Shown in pieces: positions 48,271 to 59,582 of a stretch of 64,000 bases of DNA (position 1 is the first letter of the stretch; the number at the start of each line of letters is the position of its first letter). The notes below the pieces were generated by a model. The model ran no database searches, was not told the origin of the DNA, and saw only the letters and a list, made by a program, of their open reading frames with translations. The translations under genes were made by a program, and so were the position numbers. Source of the stretch: Uloborus plumipes (taxonomy: Eukaryota > Arthropoda > Arachnida > Araneae > Uloboridae). The stretch spans positions 62,001 through 126,000 of the forward strand of contig JAXGGA010002294.1 in NCBI GenBank assembly GCA_038373865.1. Direction: 5' to 3'.

Positions 48271-48549
48271 TGTGGCAACACCTTGGGATGCGCTGTCATA
48301 CAAATTGCGCAGCGCTTAAATAACCGTTGTCGCAGCGCCCCAAGAAGCGCGGTATGCTGCAGGAGTTGGTAGCTGATGAATTGTTGTTTATTCCTAGCTT
48401 GCGTTCCGAGGCGGAACGAGTTTATTTAGTTTGTGACAAGTTGGATTTAATTTATATACTTATGTTATAATAAATATTAAGTTTACAAGTATCTGCATGG
48501 TCTGATGTGCAACTGGTATTCCTTTCAACAACTGGTAACCTTCTCCACA
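48271..48549 (+). repeat. 3' LTR
   Basis: 279 bp, same length as the 5' copy and differing from it at two positions by eye. Preceded by the purine tract at 48260-48268 and followed by AGCT target duplication at 48550-48553. Confidence 0.95.
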
Positions 48550-48693
48550 AGCTCATGCTTTAATCTTGTGAGGTAACTGATACCTCACTGGAATCGACTA
48601 CGTGTGTTACTACTTAGTTAAAATATTAACAAATAAGTGGTACTAAAAACTGAATAAATTGCTCACCTTTTTATTTTGCCCCACATTACCCCA

Positions 48694-49094
48694 CACTGTA
48701 AAAAATGAATGTTGCTTTTACAGTATAACAAAGCTAATTTTATGGTAATAAACTGTAAAAATTGCTAATTTTTACAGTACTAAACTGTAAAATTGCTAAA
48801 TTTACAGTAATGAACTATAAAATAGCTAATTTTGAAGTTTATTACCGTGCATTTTACAGTTTTAAACTGGGACATCTGCTGCCAGTATTATACTGTTGTT
48901 TTTACAGTATAATACAGCTAATTTTGTGGTAATAAACTGTAAAATTGTAGTAGTAAACTGAAAAATTGCTGATTTACAGTAATAAACTGTAACATTGCTA
49001 GTTTTACAGTTTAGTACTGTGCATTTTGCAGTTTTAAATTGGAACTTCGGCTGCCAGTATTATACTGTAAAACAACAGTTCATTTTTTGCAGTG
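48694..49094. repeat. ACTG-rich palindromic MITE, copy B
   Basis: Ends CACTGTAAAAAATGAA and the inverse of CACTGCAAAAAATGAA. The interior contains two half-copies, each with CTGCCAGTATTATACTG and many TTTACAGT / ACTGTAAA words. Non-coding. Starts 145 bp after the gypsy element ends. Confidence 0.7.
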
Positions 49095-49748
49095 CATATA
49101 ATGCATCTGTATTGTCTAAACTGCTTATAAATTAAAATTTTAATCGCATGTAAGTTCCTGTAAGCTACATTTAAAGCGTTTTAGGAAAACTTTTCTTGCT
49201 CACAAACACTTCGAAAGAAAAGAAATCCTGCAAAGCTCCAAAAATAAATATTTTTATGTTTCTGGAAAAATATTGAAGAAATATTTCAAAGACATTTCCC
49301 GATGCACTTGCTTACTTATGCATACGATGGACTTATAACAACATTGTCGATATATCATCCCCCTTACATGAAAGCCACGCGGTTTCTTTTAAGCAAAAAC
49401 GAAAACAAAAACTAACAAGATTTTTGGTTTCAAATACAGAGCCGATATTTCCTTATTTGCATGCCAACATTATTTAACCACTTAGCTTCAAAACCCAAAC
49501 GCACCTCCGTTTTCCCTCCCTTCTATATCGAATTCTCTATGCTGAAAATGTTTTCCATTATTGTATACGTGAGGCATTTGAAACGAAAACTTCGCTCGAT
49601 ATTGTCAGCAGCAAGCAGCTTCTGTAACAAATATTTCCGTTTTGTGTTTTATTCCTGCTAAAACCAAAAGTATAGACGAACTTTATTTCAAAGAAAAAAA
49701 AAGGTTAAAAAAAATCTGATTTTTAGCATTTACAGTTGTAATTATAAG
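49095..49748. other. unassigned sequence, no gene seen
   Basis: No repeat pair. The ORF at 49461-49661 has no recognisable motif. Confidence 0.45.
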
Positions 49749-49752
49749 GTTT

Positions 49753-50179
49753 GGGCCATTCCACGTGACGGAACGGCACTTTTAGAACTGTTTTGTCAGT
49801 AGATTTTGTTCCATAAATACATGTAAAACAAGCTAGAACTTTTTTTGTTGGTAGCAACAGTCAAGATTTGTTAGAAGAATTACATGGGAAGTCAAAAGTT
49901 CATAGTTTTAAAGAAAATGATTTAAGGATAAGCAATATAATGCGTGTGACGGAACGAGACTCATCCGAGTCCCATTCCGTCATTGGCATTTTAATGTTTT
50001 AAATTCAATTATTTTCGAACAAGTGACTTATTTTAAATTTTCTATGTGATTCGTATGGCAAATCTTTGTCGGTTGCTATCAACAGAAAAGTTCCTAGCGT
50101 ATTTTTTTTTTGTATTTGTAGAACAAAATCCACTGACAAAACAGCTCCAAATGCCCCGTACAGTTACGTGGAATGATCC
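49753..50179. mobile_element. GGGYNATTCYAC-type element, 427 bp, with GTGACGGAACG motif
   Basis: Ends GGGCCATTCCACGTGAC and the inverse GGATCATTCCACGTAAC. The next 30 or so bases inside are also similar between ends (GCATTTGGAGCTGTTTTGTC-like against GCACTTTTAGAACTGTTTTG). Flanks repeat GTTT (49749-49752 and 50180-50183). A word near GTGACGGAACG occurs at about 49765 and 49948 and inverted at about 49972. No coding capacity; the ORF at 50046-50261 runs out of the element. Confidence 0.7.
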
Positions 50180-50183
50180 GTTT

Positions 50184-52090
50184 AATTTTTCATCTTCAAT
50201 AGTTGTTGTGCAATATAGTCAATTTGTCCTAATTGTATCGTTGTACTATGCTGATATCTAACAATATTTGAATAGCTATTTTAATTTTTAGAGTACAAGA
50301 AGGAGATGTTACTTAATTTTTTGCTGACGCCCTAAGTAATTTTTTTGGTCATTCTTCTCGCTGAAGAGCAAAATTTATATTCAAGTATATATTTTTTTAC
50401 TTTTTACTTCATATTGCTACGAAAGTGTGTCGTTTTAGTTTCTTAAACTATTAATTTATTTTTCCTTTTTTAGTTTCACCTGTTTTATGAATTAAAAAAA
50501 TGTCCTTAACCCTACACTGCATAGCGTTGCCAATTGGATACATGGACTATTTTTCCTTATGACCAAGCATAAGACAACTCAAGCATAAAAAGCAAGTATT
50601 CGGTATCTTTAAAGCAAATGTAACCATCTATCCTCAAAATTAAATTTTTAAAAATGTTTTTCTATATTTTCTTATTACATTAAAAAATATATATAGTTCT
50701 TTCAAAGAATAAAAAATCATGCAGTGTAGGGTTAAACGTAACTCAAGATTTTTTTAATTCATAAATATTCCTTTTTACATTTTAGTATGAGTGTGAAAAT
50801 AAGATTCATAGCTCTTTGAAATTTAACATAAATTTAATTAAATGCACAATGACCGTAATCAAAAATGAATTTCCAGTTAAACGCTCGCCTAGTTTCTAGC
50901 ATCAAATTAGATAAAAGCAATTATAACGCACGTTCTAATTACTTTAGAACATTCGAACAAATTTTGTCTGATGCAGAACAATCAGCTTTTTATCGACATA
51001 TAATGCTAATTTGTGCGAGCAATTATTTTAATTTCACGGTAGAGGAATTAAGCAAAACTGGTGCTTAAAATTAAAGTAAATTAATAAATTAATAATGAAT
51101 GGTTAATTCAATCATTTCATTATATAATATTGTATTGTCATCGGGTTAGAGGTCGCATACCAAAGTTGAAAATAATTCGATCACATGAAGTGGGTGAAAA
51201 TTGAATTGCAACATTCCATTACATAAATAGATACTAGTAAAGTTAGTAAATTCTTGTTTAAAAACCAAGACCCAAGCTTTGTGTACTTAATTAAATAATA
51301 ATAAAGAAGATGGTTATGAAGCGAATTTGAAATTCGAGCAAACATCGAAGAGTTTTTTAGCAAAAATTTTAATCAGCAATAAAATAAAACCTAAAATCAA
51401 AACCAAGCAAACTTCCGTAGAATTAAGTAATATTAAGCAATTAGAAATATTTTTTAATTATGTAACCAAAGCAGCACAGAACTTTTAATGAAAAAAAAAA
51501 CCGCAAGCTGCATGATGATTATTTTTAAAAAATAGAAAGACATGCAATTAAAGGTAGTTTGCAACTGGTGAGCTTCCAAATTGCGGTGAAAAATATTTCT
51601 TTTGCTCAAAATTAAAAAATAATACTGAAACTTCTCCAATTTCATTATAACTAATTCATGAAAAAAATTATTTTCATTACTTAAAAAAAAAAAAAAAGAA
51701 AAAAAAAATCTGGAGCAACCTTTATATCAAGATATAATTTAGAACTTAATATGAATAAAAGGTTTTCTTTAAAAACGTGCTTGAAGCTTTTATATGAAAA
51801 TTAAACGATATATTAAACTTGGTATTCCAATGGTAATAAGCCAATCATTCAATTTTAAAGGAGAACTTTATTGTAACTTAAAATGAATAAATAATATTAT
51901 TTTTAGATCTAAGAAAATCGATTTACTCGCTTGAAAGGAGTAAGGAATGCTTAATGGAGCAAAGGCTTTTATTTTCCTAGTTTGTTTTTTCTTACGAAAA
52001 TGTTTCTGAGAGAAAAAAAAGTTATCGATTGAATTCAAAATATCTTAAAATAGGCAACTGCACCGACATTCGAAGTGGTTAAAAGGAGAA
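50184..52090. other. unassigned sequence, no gene seen
   Basis: AT-rich. The frame 50865-51068 opens at an ATG and reads 67 codons with a plausible amino-acid mix (CASNYFNFTVEELSKTGA at its end) but matches nothing I know. No terminal repeats. Confidence 0.4.
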
Positions 52091-53500
52091 CTATTTATTT
52101 TGCAATTTAAAAATACTTTTTACTTCAAAGTTTTCACAGAACAATCGATGGGTTTCAAATACAGAATTTTCTATTGAATGATGTGAGGGAAATTGGGAGA
52201 GATTTTTCTTATGCTAGCTTTATTTTGTTTCTTATTGAAATGGTGCTGTGAAGTTACTTTTCATGAAACAATGCGGTTTTGGATGTTGCGTAATGAACCG
52301 ATTTCCGATATATACATTTAAGATATCAGCAAACATTTTTTTCCTTTCAAAAATAATGGTTTTGCTATGATAGATATACTCCTGTTACCAACGAATTTAG
52401 GTTGAAGTTACTTTTACTTTGTTTCATACCATGATTGAATGGATTTTTTTTCTTAAGTCTGCGAAATGTATTACTTATCATACTATGATCTAGTCCAAAA
52501 CAGTTTATTTAAAGCAGTTTTTTTTTATTTTTCGTGGATTGAATTGTACTCTGAAGAAACGTTTTAGTAGCTATTTATTTTGCAATTTAAAAATACTTTT
52601 TTGCTTCAAAATTTTCACAGAACAATAGATGTGTTTCAAATATAGAATTTTCTATTGAATGATGTGAAGGAAATTGTGAGCGATTTTTCTTATTCTAGCT
52701 TTATTTTGTTTCTTATTGAAATGGTATTGTGAAGTAGTCTTTTCATGAAACAATGCGGTTTAGGATGTTGCTTAGGGAACCGATTTCCGATACATACATT
52801 TAAGATATCAGCAAACATTTTTTAATACCCTTTTATTAGTTTCACATGTGGGTTTGTTTGTTTGTTTGCTTGTATGTATGTAACTCTGAATAAAAGAAAA
52901 AAAAACCACGCTCTTTACAAAAGTACTATTTTTAATACTATTATTAATAATACTAAAGGCTAAACTATTACATGTCGATATATGTCAGTTGTTTGTATGT
53001 AACTCTGAATAAAGGATAAAATTCACGTTCTTTGCAAACATAAACGTATTTTATTTATTGCTATTTTCATACTAAAGGATAAACTAAGTAATACATTTTT
53101 GTAATATATAGTTTAGCCTTTATGTTATGCATTATTAGTGCATGTAAACTTAGCGGATATTCAATGGTTTTGAACATCAGTGGGAAATCAGAGGATGATG
53201 AAATATTTTGATTAACTCTAAAAGCGTATTTTTTAGTTTGTTCAACCTATATTTTAAAATTTTTTTCAGAAATAATGGTTTTGGTTTAGAAGAAATACTC
53301 GTATTATCAACGACTTTAGGTTGAAGTTACTTTTACTTTGTTTCACACCATGATTGAATGCAAATTATCTTGTTTTAGTTTAGTCTGAAATTTATTACTT
53401 TATCATACTACGATCTTGTCCGAACCAGCTTATTTAAAGTAGTTTTTTTTCTTTTTCTTGGATAGGATTGTATTCTGAAGAAACGTTTCAGAAGCTCATG
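52091..53500. repeat. 480-bp tandem duplication, second unit interrupted
   Basis: Unit 1 is 52091-52570. Unit 2 starts at 52571, exactly 480 bp later, with the same CTATTTATTTTGCAATTTAA, and runs to about 52821, where about 440 bp of other sequence is inserted. It resumes at about 53263 (AAATAATGGTTTTG at 53271 against 52351) and ends near 53500. Units differ by scattered substitutions and a few indels. No ORF of note. Confidence 0.75.
52822..53262. repeat. dispersed repeat R1 inserted in tandem unit 2
   Basis: About 440 bp that breaks the second 480-bp unit. It contains (GTTT)n, then GTATGTAACTCTGAATAAA twice, and matches the ordered words of 44085-44470. Its absence from unit 1 shows it arrived after the tandem duplication. 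Confidence 0.65.
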
Positions 53501-53569
53501 TGAAAAGATTTTTTCTGTTTTTTATTACACATTAGTTCAATGAATAATATCCGAAAATTAAGATGTATT

Positions 53570-53632
53570 GACTCAGATATATAGAGCATCGTGCTTATAA
53601 TTAGAAGTCCATGAGTTCAAAGCCGGGGGCCA
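53570..53632 (+). repeat. tRNA-Ile-like relic
   Basis: The string CTCAG....TAGAGCATCGTGCTTATAATTAG (positions about 53575-53603) resembles the D arm and anticodon arm of eukaryotic tRNA-Ile, here with TAT at the anticodon place. It is followed by a degraded T loop (GAGTTCAAAGCC) and GGGGGCCA. No matching 5' acceptor strand is found, so it is a tRNA pseudogene or SINE head. Confidence 0.35.
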
Positions 53633-53639
53633 AAATTAC

Positions 53640-54131
53640 TATTTTAATCGTTTTTTTTTTCCTTCGGTAGAATTCTAACCCAACTTTCAATCATCATCTA
53701 TGTTATTTCTCAAAGTTGGAGTTTTTTGGTGTGTACACCATAACTTCAGTAATAATTTAAAAGTAAAGCATTATTTTTAAGATTTTTTCACCGCTATCAG
53801 CGAAAAACTTACAAACTCCCATTTTTGCTTTTATTCAAACAATTATTAAAAGAAAACGGGTTTTTGTAATCCTTTTGTCAAGTGCGAATGCTTCCCACGG
53901 GTCAGCTAAGTAATATAAATTGAATCACCCACGTAATACCTATACATACATTATTGTAGCAAGCAGTGTTGACCGTATTTTGCTTTTAGGGCATTCAAAA
54001 ATGTCTTCACCCATTCTTGCAATTGAGCTTTCGATCGTCTGCAGGTTAGTTTTAACTTTTTCTTGGTTTGAATGAAAAGAACTGAACTGAACTGAAGTGA
54101 AGAATGAGATAAAAATAATAATAAAAACTGA
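53640..54131. other. unassigned sequence, no gene seen
   Basis: No repeat pair or RNA gene; a short ACTGAACTGAACTGAAGTGAA repeat lies at about 54082. The ORF at 53951-54169 (-) crosses the next element's border. Confidence 0.45.
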
Positions 54132-55662
54132 TGGAGGGCAATTCCACAGAAAAGGGGAAAAAGTTGCAAATTTTAAAATTCATGTTTTTTTCACAAATTT
54201 GGTATCAATGGAAAGGTAATTATCCAAAGTGTATGAAAATAGCAAAAAAAAATTTTTTTAAACCAAATTAATTAGACTTATGAGCCTTCAAATCAGATTA
54301 TTATGCCCAAGTCCTTAAGTGTGCTTTTTCCATAACATTTGATAATGGCTGTGTGTTACTTAATTTATTTAAATTTTCAACTGATCTCTCTTTAATATGG
54401 TTCTTTAGAGTCTCTAGAAGAGTTATGTATAATAAAATTACACTCAAACTGTGTAATTTAATTTTTGGGATTTTTTTAAAGTAAGGTACTTCTGTAAGTC
54501 TACGTCCGACACCAAAATGACTAAAAGTTAATGTATCGTAAAAATGAATGGATATTTTTACAAAATATTTTCTGTGCAAATAAGGATTTTATATGTAATT
54601 AAAAATATTCACTCAAATTAAATTTCGAAAAATTAGTTTTGCTTTAATTAACTATTAGAAAAAGTCTACGTCCGACACCGAAATTTTCAAATACTGAAAC
54701 CAGGTTCTTAAGGCTACAATATTTCTAATCATTTTTTTCATAATATATCATGCATGTCCAATTACATATTTATATTCATATATTACATAATATAAATCGC
54801 TGGAACAACTAAACTCATTGAATTGGAGAAACATCTCAACTCTGAGAAATTTTAGAATTTTCATTTTTCAAGCTTCTTTCAACTAGATATTGAACTTCTG
54901 TTTGCTGTTCTGTCTGTCCAAAAGACAACAGGCAGAAGCTTTTTATATGACAAAATCTAATGTTGATTCAGAAAATATCGTTCTTCAAGTTGATTTTGCT
55001 GAAAATGCAATGATAACAATAATGAACCAAAATGAAATTTAGTCAGCACATTGGGTGCACTCGCAAGTCACAATTTTTCCAGCACATGCTTGGATAGATC
55101 AAAATCAATCCCTAAGTTTTTCTATTGTATCCGATACTTTGGATCACATAAAACGTACAGTCTGTAAGTTTTTGAGCTTTTTACTGAAGCAACTGAAATC
55201 TGAACGCCCATCCATTAAAAATATTCTAGTATTTTCGGATGGGCCCAGTTCTCAATTCAAGCAACGGTTCTTATTTTCCAATTTGTATTTATGGGATCTA
55301 GAGAGTAATATTAATATTGAATAGAATTTCTTTGCTACTTCCCACGGCAAGGGAGTAGTTTATGGGATTGGCAGAGCACTGAAAAGAAATGTGAGGACAT
55401 ATAAAGGCAGAAAAGTCTACCTTCAGCACCCCAGAAGAGCACGCAACTCTGGCATCAAAACTAATGCCAAGTGTGAAGGTTAAATATATACCCTCACAGG
55501 AAATAAATTCCAGCTGTGAAAATATGATCTCTTATTGGGAGAAAATCCTTTCTATTCCAAAATTCATTCAGTACATTGGGTGACAGCAATAGCTGAAAAT
55601 CAAGTTATAGTGTCTGATACTTCTTTAACAGAAACAAAAAAAGAAGTAACATTGTTTGAAGA

Positions 55663-56048
55663 CAGGGGTCAATCTAGAGAGAAATTAGGTCCGTTAAAGG
55701 ACCCTTCACAAAATTCAAGGCACTCAAAAAAGGACCCTTCACAAAAATTCAGTCACTCAAAAAAGGACCCTTCACAAAATTCAGTCACTCAAAAAAGGAC
55801 CCTTCACAAAATTCAGAAACTCAAAAGGGATTCTTCACAAAATTCAGTCACCCAAAAATGGACCTTTCACAAAATCCCACACTCAAAACTGACTCTTCAC
55901 AGAAATCCGAGTTTACGGAACGATTGGGAATATTTTTTGCTGTAACTATTTTTCACAAAATTAGGAATTAGTTTTCACAAAATTCTGAACTATTTTTCAC
56001 GAAATTCCAAAAACAGGACCTTGGTCAAATATCCTGGATTGACCCCTA
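55663..56048. mobile_element. MITE inserted in the transposase, 386 bp
   Basis: Ends CAGGGGTCAATCTAG and, inverted, TAGGGGTCAATCCAG. GAAGA is duplicated on both sides (55658-55662 and 56049-56053). Joining the sequence across the duplication puts the two halves of the transposase back in one frame, which confirms the borders. Most of the interior is a tandem repeat of about 32 bp. CAGGGGT ends recall hAT elements, but those make 8-bp targets, so superfamily is left open. Confidence 0.85.
55695..55912 (+). repeat. 32-bp tandem repeat within MITE, about seven units
   Basis: Units start GGACCCTTCACAAAATTCA at about 55699, 55732, 55765, 55797, 55828, 55860 and 55891, with spacing of 31-33 bp and increasing divergence to the right. 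Three more degenerate TTTTCACAAAATT words follow to about 56010. The open frame 55535-55945 runs through them and encodes a KKDPSQNS-type repeat that is not part of the transposase. Confidence 0.85.
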
Positions 56049-56883
56049 GAAGAGCTCTCTGAAAATAAAAGTTTTGAAGATGGGGAGGAGGCTCCAGCTT
56101 TAAATCTGCAACTTAATGATTGGGTTTTAGTTAAATACGAGTCCAATCTATGTCCTGGACTCATCACCCAGTTAAACAAAGATGAAGCAGAAGTAACTGT
56201 TATGCACAAAGCTGAAGGTCACTTTAAGTGGCCAAAAAAGGAGGGCAAAATATTTTATCCTGTTGAAAATGTTTTGAGAAAAATTTTACCACAGCTCGAG
56301 CAGGGGACAGTTCACATTTAAGGAAAATATTTTTAAAAAATTATTTTGTTTACTTTTTCCTTTTTATGTTCATAATATATGATTTTGTCAATAAATTAAT
56401 AAGTTAAACAGGTTTTTAAGATATCTATTTTATGTCAGATGTTACCTACTTTGCACTTTCTACGTCCGACACCGACTATTCTACGTCCGACACCGTAGGA
56501 AAAAAATTTTTTTTGCTATTTATCCTTGGATAAATTTGCTGAAAAAGGTAAAATTATTCATGTTTCAACTTTGATCTTAAACATTCAATTGTTCAAAAAA
56601 ATTAAAAACAGTTCATTGAGCTGAATCTTGGATTTTTGCACGGTAAGTGAATTTGCTGTTCCCCTTGAGTCTACGTCCGACACCATGAAGTTTTTTTTTT
56701 TTTTTAATATTTAAAGTTCAAGCTTTCTTCAGAAATTTCAGAGGTTTTTTGATTGTTCCTACATGCATATGTATTGGAAAAAATAAATTGGTTCAATGAA
56801 TTTATTTTTACCCTGAAAATTTTGAGCTTAAAAAGTTGAATTTTGTACAAAGTCTACGTCCGACACCGTGGAATTGCCCTGGA

Positions 56884-57688
56884 ACGAACAGACGCAATTG
56901 AATTTTGATAAAATATTCTGAATTGATTTTTTTGCAATTTGAGATGCAAAATAGTCGAAATGTAAATTGTTAATTCTAATATAATATTCTATAAAAATGA
57001 TTTCTCTTTTCGAATATTCTCTTCACAACAGCGACACGATTGCAAGCGCCCAAGATGAAGCGGAATGTCGGTAAGATTTTACATTCATAAGATTATTTTA
57101 AAAGATCCGCTAACACGCCCATTTTATTACTGCTAGAATTTTATTCATTTACCTAGTGTAAGCATTTGTATGAAAATAATTTGCGAACCTTGTTCTTTGC
57201 ACGAAGTGTTTAATGAACTATCTACTAATTAATTTCTAATTTAATTATGCTACTCGATTTACTAACTCAGTAGTATGTCAATACACTTAACCATAATAAT
57301 AGAGTAATGATACTGATGCTGTGTGATTAGTTTACGTCTAATTTCTTTAAGAGGAAATAAGACCGAATTATATAACTGTGAATAATTAAGCAAGGAAATA
57401 TTCAGAGCTTTATTCAATAGCTTCAGATTTTCCCGAATTGATCGGCAGAAGGAGTTAAAATGCATTTTAAGTTAATGTGCTTTTAAATAAATAACTTCAT
57501 TAGTATTTGAATCGGCGAATTAGAATGAAGTTATTTGTTTTGAATGAAGTATCTTAGCCATTATACATTTAGGGGCTCGATTAATTATTTTGTAACCTTG
57601 CGGTTATTTGCAATTTTCATTTGCTAAAGAAGCCTCATAATGTGCCTCAGAGACAAAGACAAAAAAAAAAAAAAAAAAAAAAAAACTA
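56884..57688. other. unassigned sequence, no gene seen
   Basis: No repeat pair; an A run of about 26 bases at 57660-57685 lies directly before the next repeat. The ORF at 57262-57465 (-) shows no motif. Confidence 0.45.
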
Positions 57689-58020
57689 CCCTACAAAAAG
57701 TGAACTGTTGTTTTTACAGTATAATACTGGCAATCGAGGTTCCAATTTTAAACTGTAAAATGCAAAGTAATAAACTGTAAAATCAGCAATTTTACAGTTT
57801 CGTGCTGTAAAATTTAGCAGTATTATACTCAAAAACAACAGTATAAAACTGACAGGCGAGGTTCCAGTTTAAAACTGTAAAGAAACTAAAATTAGCAATT
57901 TTATTTTTTACTGTAAAATTAGCAATTTTACAGTTTATTACTGTAAAATTAGAAATGTGTACAGTTTATTACTATAAAATTAACTATTCTACTGTAAAAA
58001 CAACATTCGTTTTTACAGTG
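57689..58020. repeat. ACTG-rich palindromic MITE, copy C
   Basis: Left end CCTACAAAAAGTGAACTG, right end the inverse of CACTGTAAAAACGAATG. The interior repeats CAATTTTACAGTTTATTACTG words. Same family as 33502, 48694 and 59244. Confidence 0.65.
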
Positions 58021-59243
58021 TAAATAAACAACTGCTTTCCTAGATCTACACAATCATTTGCTAACTAATAAGCAAAAATTTAAACACATTTTCTGAAAAG
58101 AGGTTATTTCTATATGTTTTTTTGCTTAATTTCGTGTTGCTCTGGATAAATCTGGAGTTTATTCTGTTCATTTTCACTCAAAATTATTCTCCCCTTTGAA
58201 GTTATATCTTTATGCTGTTTTTCTTTCCTTTATACCAGTTGTAACATTATGTCTATGAGCTTGGCGAGAGATTGAAGAATTATCGCCAAGTTTGCATTAG
58301 TCTTGGCTAAAACATTTTAATTCCAAATTTGGTCAGAAATTTCAATGGGGACAGTTGGGGTCATTTCGAGCTTAATACATAGTTCTAGAACGAACTGGAA
58401 TATTGATGAATTTTCTTAAAAGACTACAAATAGCAGCTATGCTGAGGTTCAGTTACTTACTAGTGAGTTTTTGCAAGTGAGAGGCGTGAGTTGTTTACCA
58501 GTGTTGCATGATTATTGAATGAGCTGTAATTTTGTTTTAGTGTTTTAAAGAGCTTTAGAAGCGAATACGTGCTTACCGTTGTGTTCAGTATTTAACGACA
58601 ATTTCTCAACCCCTGGGCATTTCAGCAACTGTAAATGCTATGTGTACATAACATAATGTAAATAAATGTACAGTACGTTTTAAAGATTTGACTCATGTTT
58701 AAAGAACGCCTAAAATAAAGGCGGCCCTGTAACGAAACATATTTATGTACTTTTACATAGTAAGAAGAAATGAAATTTTATCTTGTTTTAATTTTTGAAA
58801 AGTAAAGGGAAAGTATTTTATGTGTTGTATTTTATATCGTACTCTCATCACTACTATAAATTAAAGTACAAAAAAATAATAAATAAGTTATTTCTTCAAC
58901 TTTAGTAGTATTGGACATTTATTGAAGGAAGGATAAAAATTAAAAGAGAGGAAAAATATTTTCTATGTACCGTTTTGTTCTCAATAATAATGAAACTTTG
59001 AAAAATATTCAACAGAATCATGCAGCCATAAAATAATATGGCTGCAATAATGGTTCCGTTAGTTTGTTGATACTAATGAAACGTATGAATATGAATGCTT
59101 ATCACGAAAATTTAAGCTAAAGCAAAAAAAAAAAAAATTGCTGTTTCAATCATTAAATTTTGAGCTTGCCTCGTTGTTATATATTTTTTTAGTTTAATCG
59201 TCTATTATTAGCAGTAAAGGTACACAAGCATTTGTTTTCCATG
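58021..59243. other. unassigned sequence, no gene seen
   Basis: AT-rich without repeat pair, RNA gene or ORF of interest. Confidence 0.5.
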
Positions 59244-59582
59244 CACTGTAAAAAAAGATGTTTTTACAGTGTAATACAGCTAAATTTATAGTAACAAACT
59301 GTCAAAATTTCTAATTTTACAGCAATAAACTGTAAAATTGCTAATTTTACAGTTTATTTTTGTGCATTTCACAGTTTTAAACTTAAACCCCTGCTGCCAG
59401 TATTATACTGTTGTTTTTACAGTATAATATAGCTAATTTTGCCGTAAAAAACTGTAAAATTGTGGTAGTAAACTGTAAAATTGCTAATTTTACAGTATAA
59501 GTACTGTGTATTTTACAGTTTTAAACTGGAACCTCTGCTGCCAGTATTATACTGTAAAAACAACACTTAATTTTTTGCAGTG
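59244..59582. repeat. ACTG-rich palindromic MITE, copy D
   Basis: Ends CACTGTAAAAAAAG and the inverse of CACTGCAAAAAATT. Like copy B it has two CTGCCAGTATTATACTG half-units. The ORFs at 59506-59769 and 59521-59766 begin inside it and run out, so they are spurious. Confidence 0.7.

Larger units (their letters stand above)
45400..48549 (+). mobile_element. Ty3/gypsy LTR retrotransposon, internally deleted
   Basis: Bounded by two 279-bp LTRs and an exact 4-bp target duplication AGCT (45396-45399 and 48550-48553). A primer-binding-like TGGTGACCC lies one base inside the 5' LTR (45680-45688) and a purine-rich tract (GCGGGGGAG) just before the 3' LTR (48260-48268). The interior is 2592 bp, about half a normal gypsy body. 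Gag is cut after 50 or so codons and joined to the second half of reverse transcriptase, so the rest of gag, the protease and most of RT are gone. RNase H and integrase follow. No env ORF. Gene order RT-RNaseH-integrase identifies Ty3/gypsy rather than copia. Confidence 0.95.
54895..56321 (+). pseudogene. putative transposase of unnamed superfamily, broken
   Basis: The N-terminal half is missing. Blocks in order: KRQQAEAFY, VLQVDFAENA (first acidic residue, about 54990), a TAG stop in place of Gln at 55040-55042, SAHWVHSQVTIFPAHAW, NILVFSDGPSSQFKQRF (second acidic residue, about 55240), a TAG stop in place of Trp at 55322-55324, then NFFATSHGKGVVYGIG, where the family usually has Asp instead of the Tyr. 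Frame changes occur at about 55475 and 55555. After the MITE the C-terminal module follows (LNDWVLVKYES...FKWPKKEGKIFYPVENVL), ending at 56321. The three acidic blocks look like an RNase H-fold transposase, which is my inference. Similar proteins are common and uncharacterised in arthropods and cnidarians. Confidence 0.7.
54136..56879 (+). mobile_element. GGGYNATTCYAC-type element with broken transposase and CGTCCGACACC motif array
   Basis: Ends GGGCAATTCCAC and its exact inverse (54136-54147 and 56868-56879) with TGGA on both sides (54132-54135 and 56880-56883), a perfect 4-bp duplication. The word TCTACGTCCGACACC occurs six times, all in the same orientation: 54499-54513, 54665-54679, 56459-56473, 56480-56494, 56670-56684 and 56853-56867. 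Two lie left of the gene and four right of it, the last touching the right TIR. Between them lies a ruined transposase (54895-56321) which is itself split by a MITE (55663-56048). Confidence 0.85.

Noticed and set aside
53570..53632. Functional tRNA-Ile
   Set aside because: Lacks a 5' acceptor strand and has a degraded T arm.
55695..55912. CRISPR-like 32-bp periodic repeat
   Set aside because: Continuous tandem repeat without spacers, inside a MITE.
55535..55945. 136-codon frame as a separate gene
   Set aside because: Begins in transposase sequence and continues into the MITE's tandem repeat.
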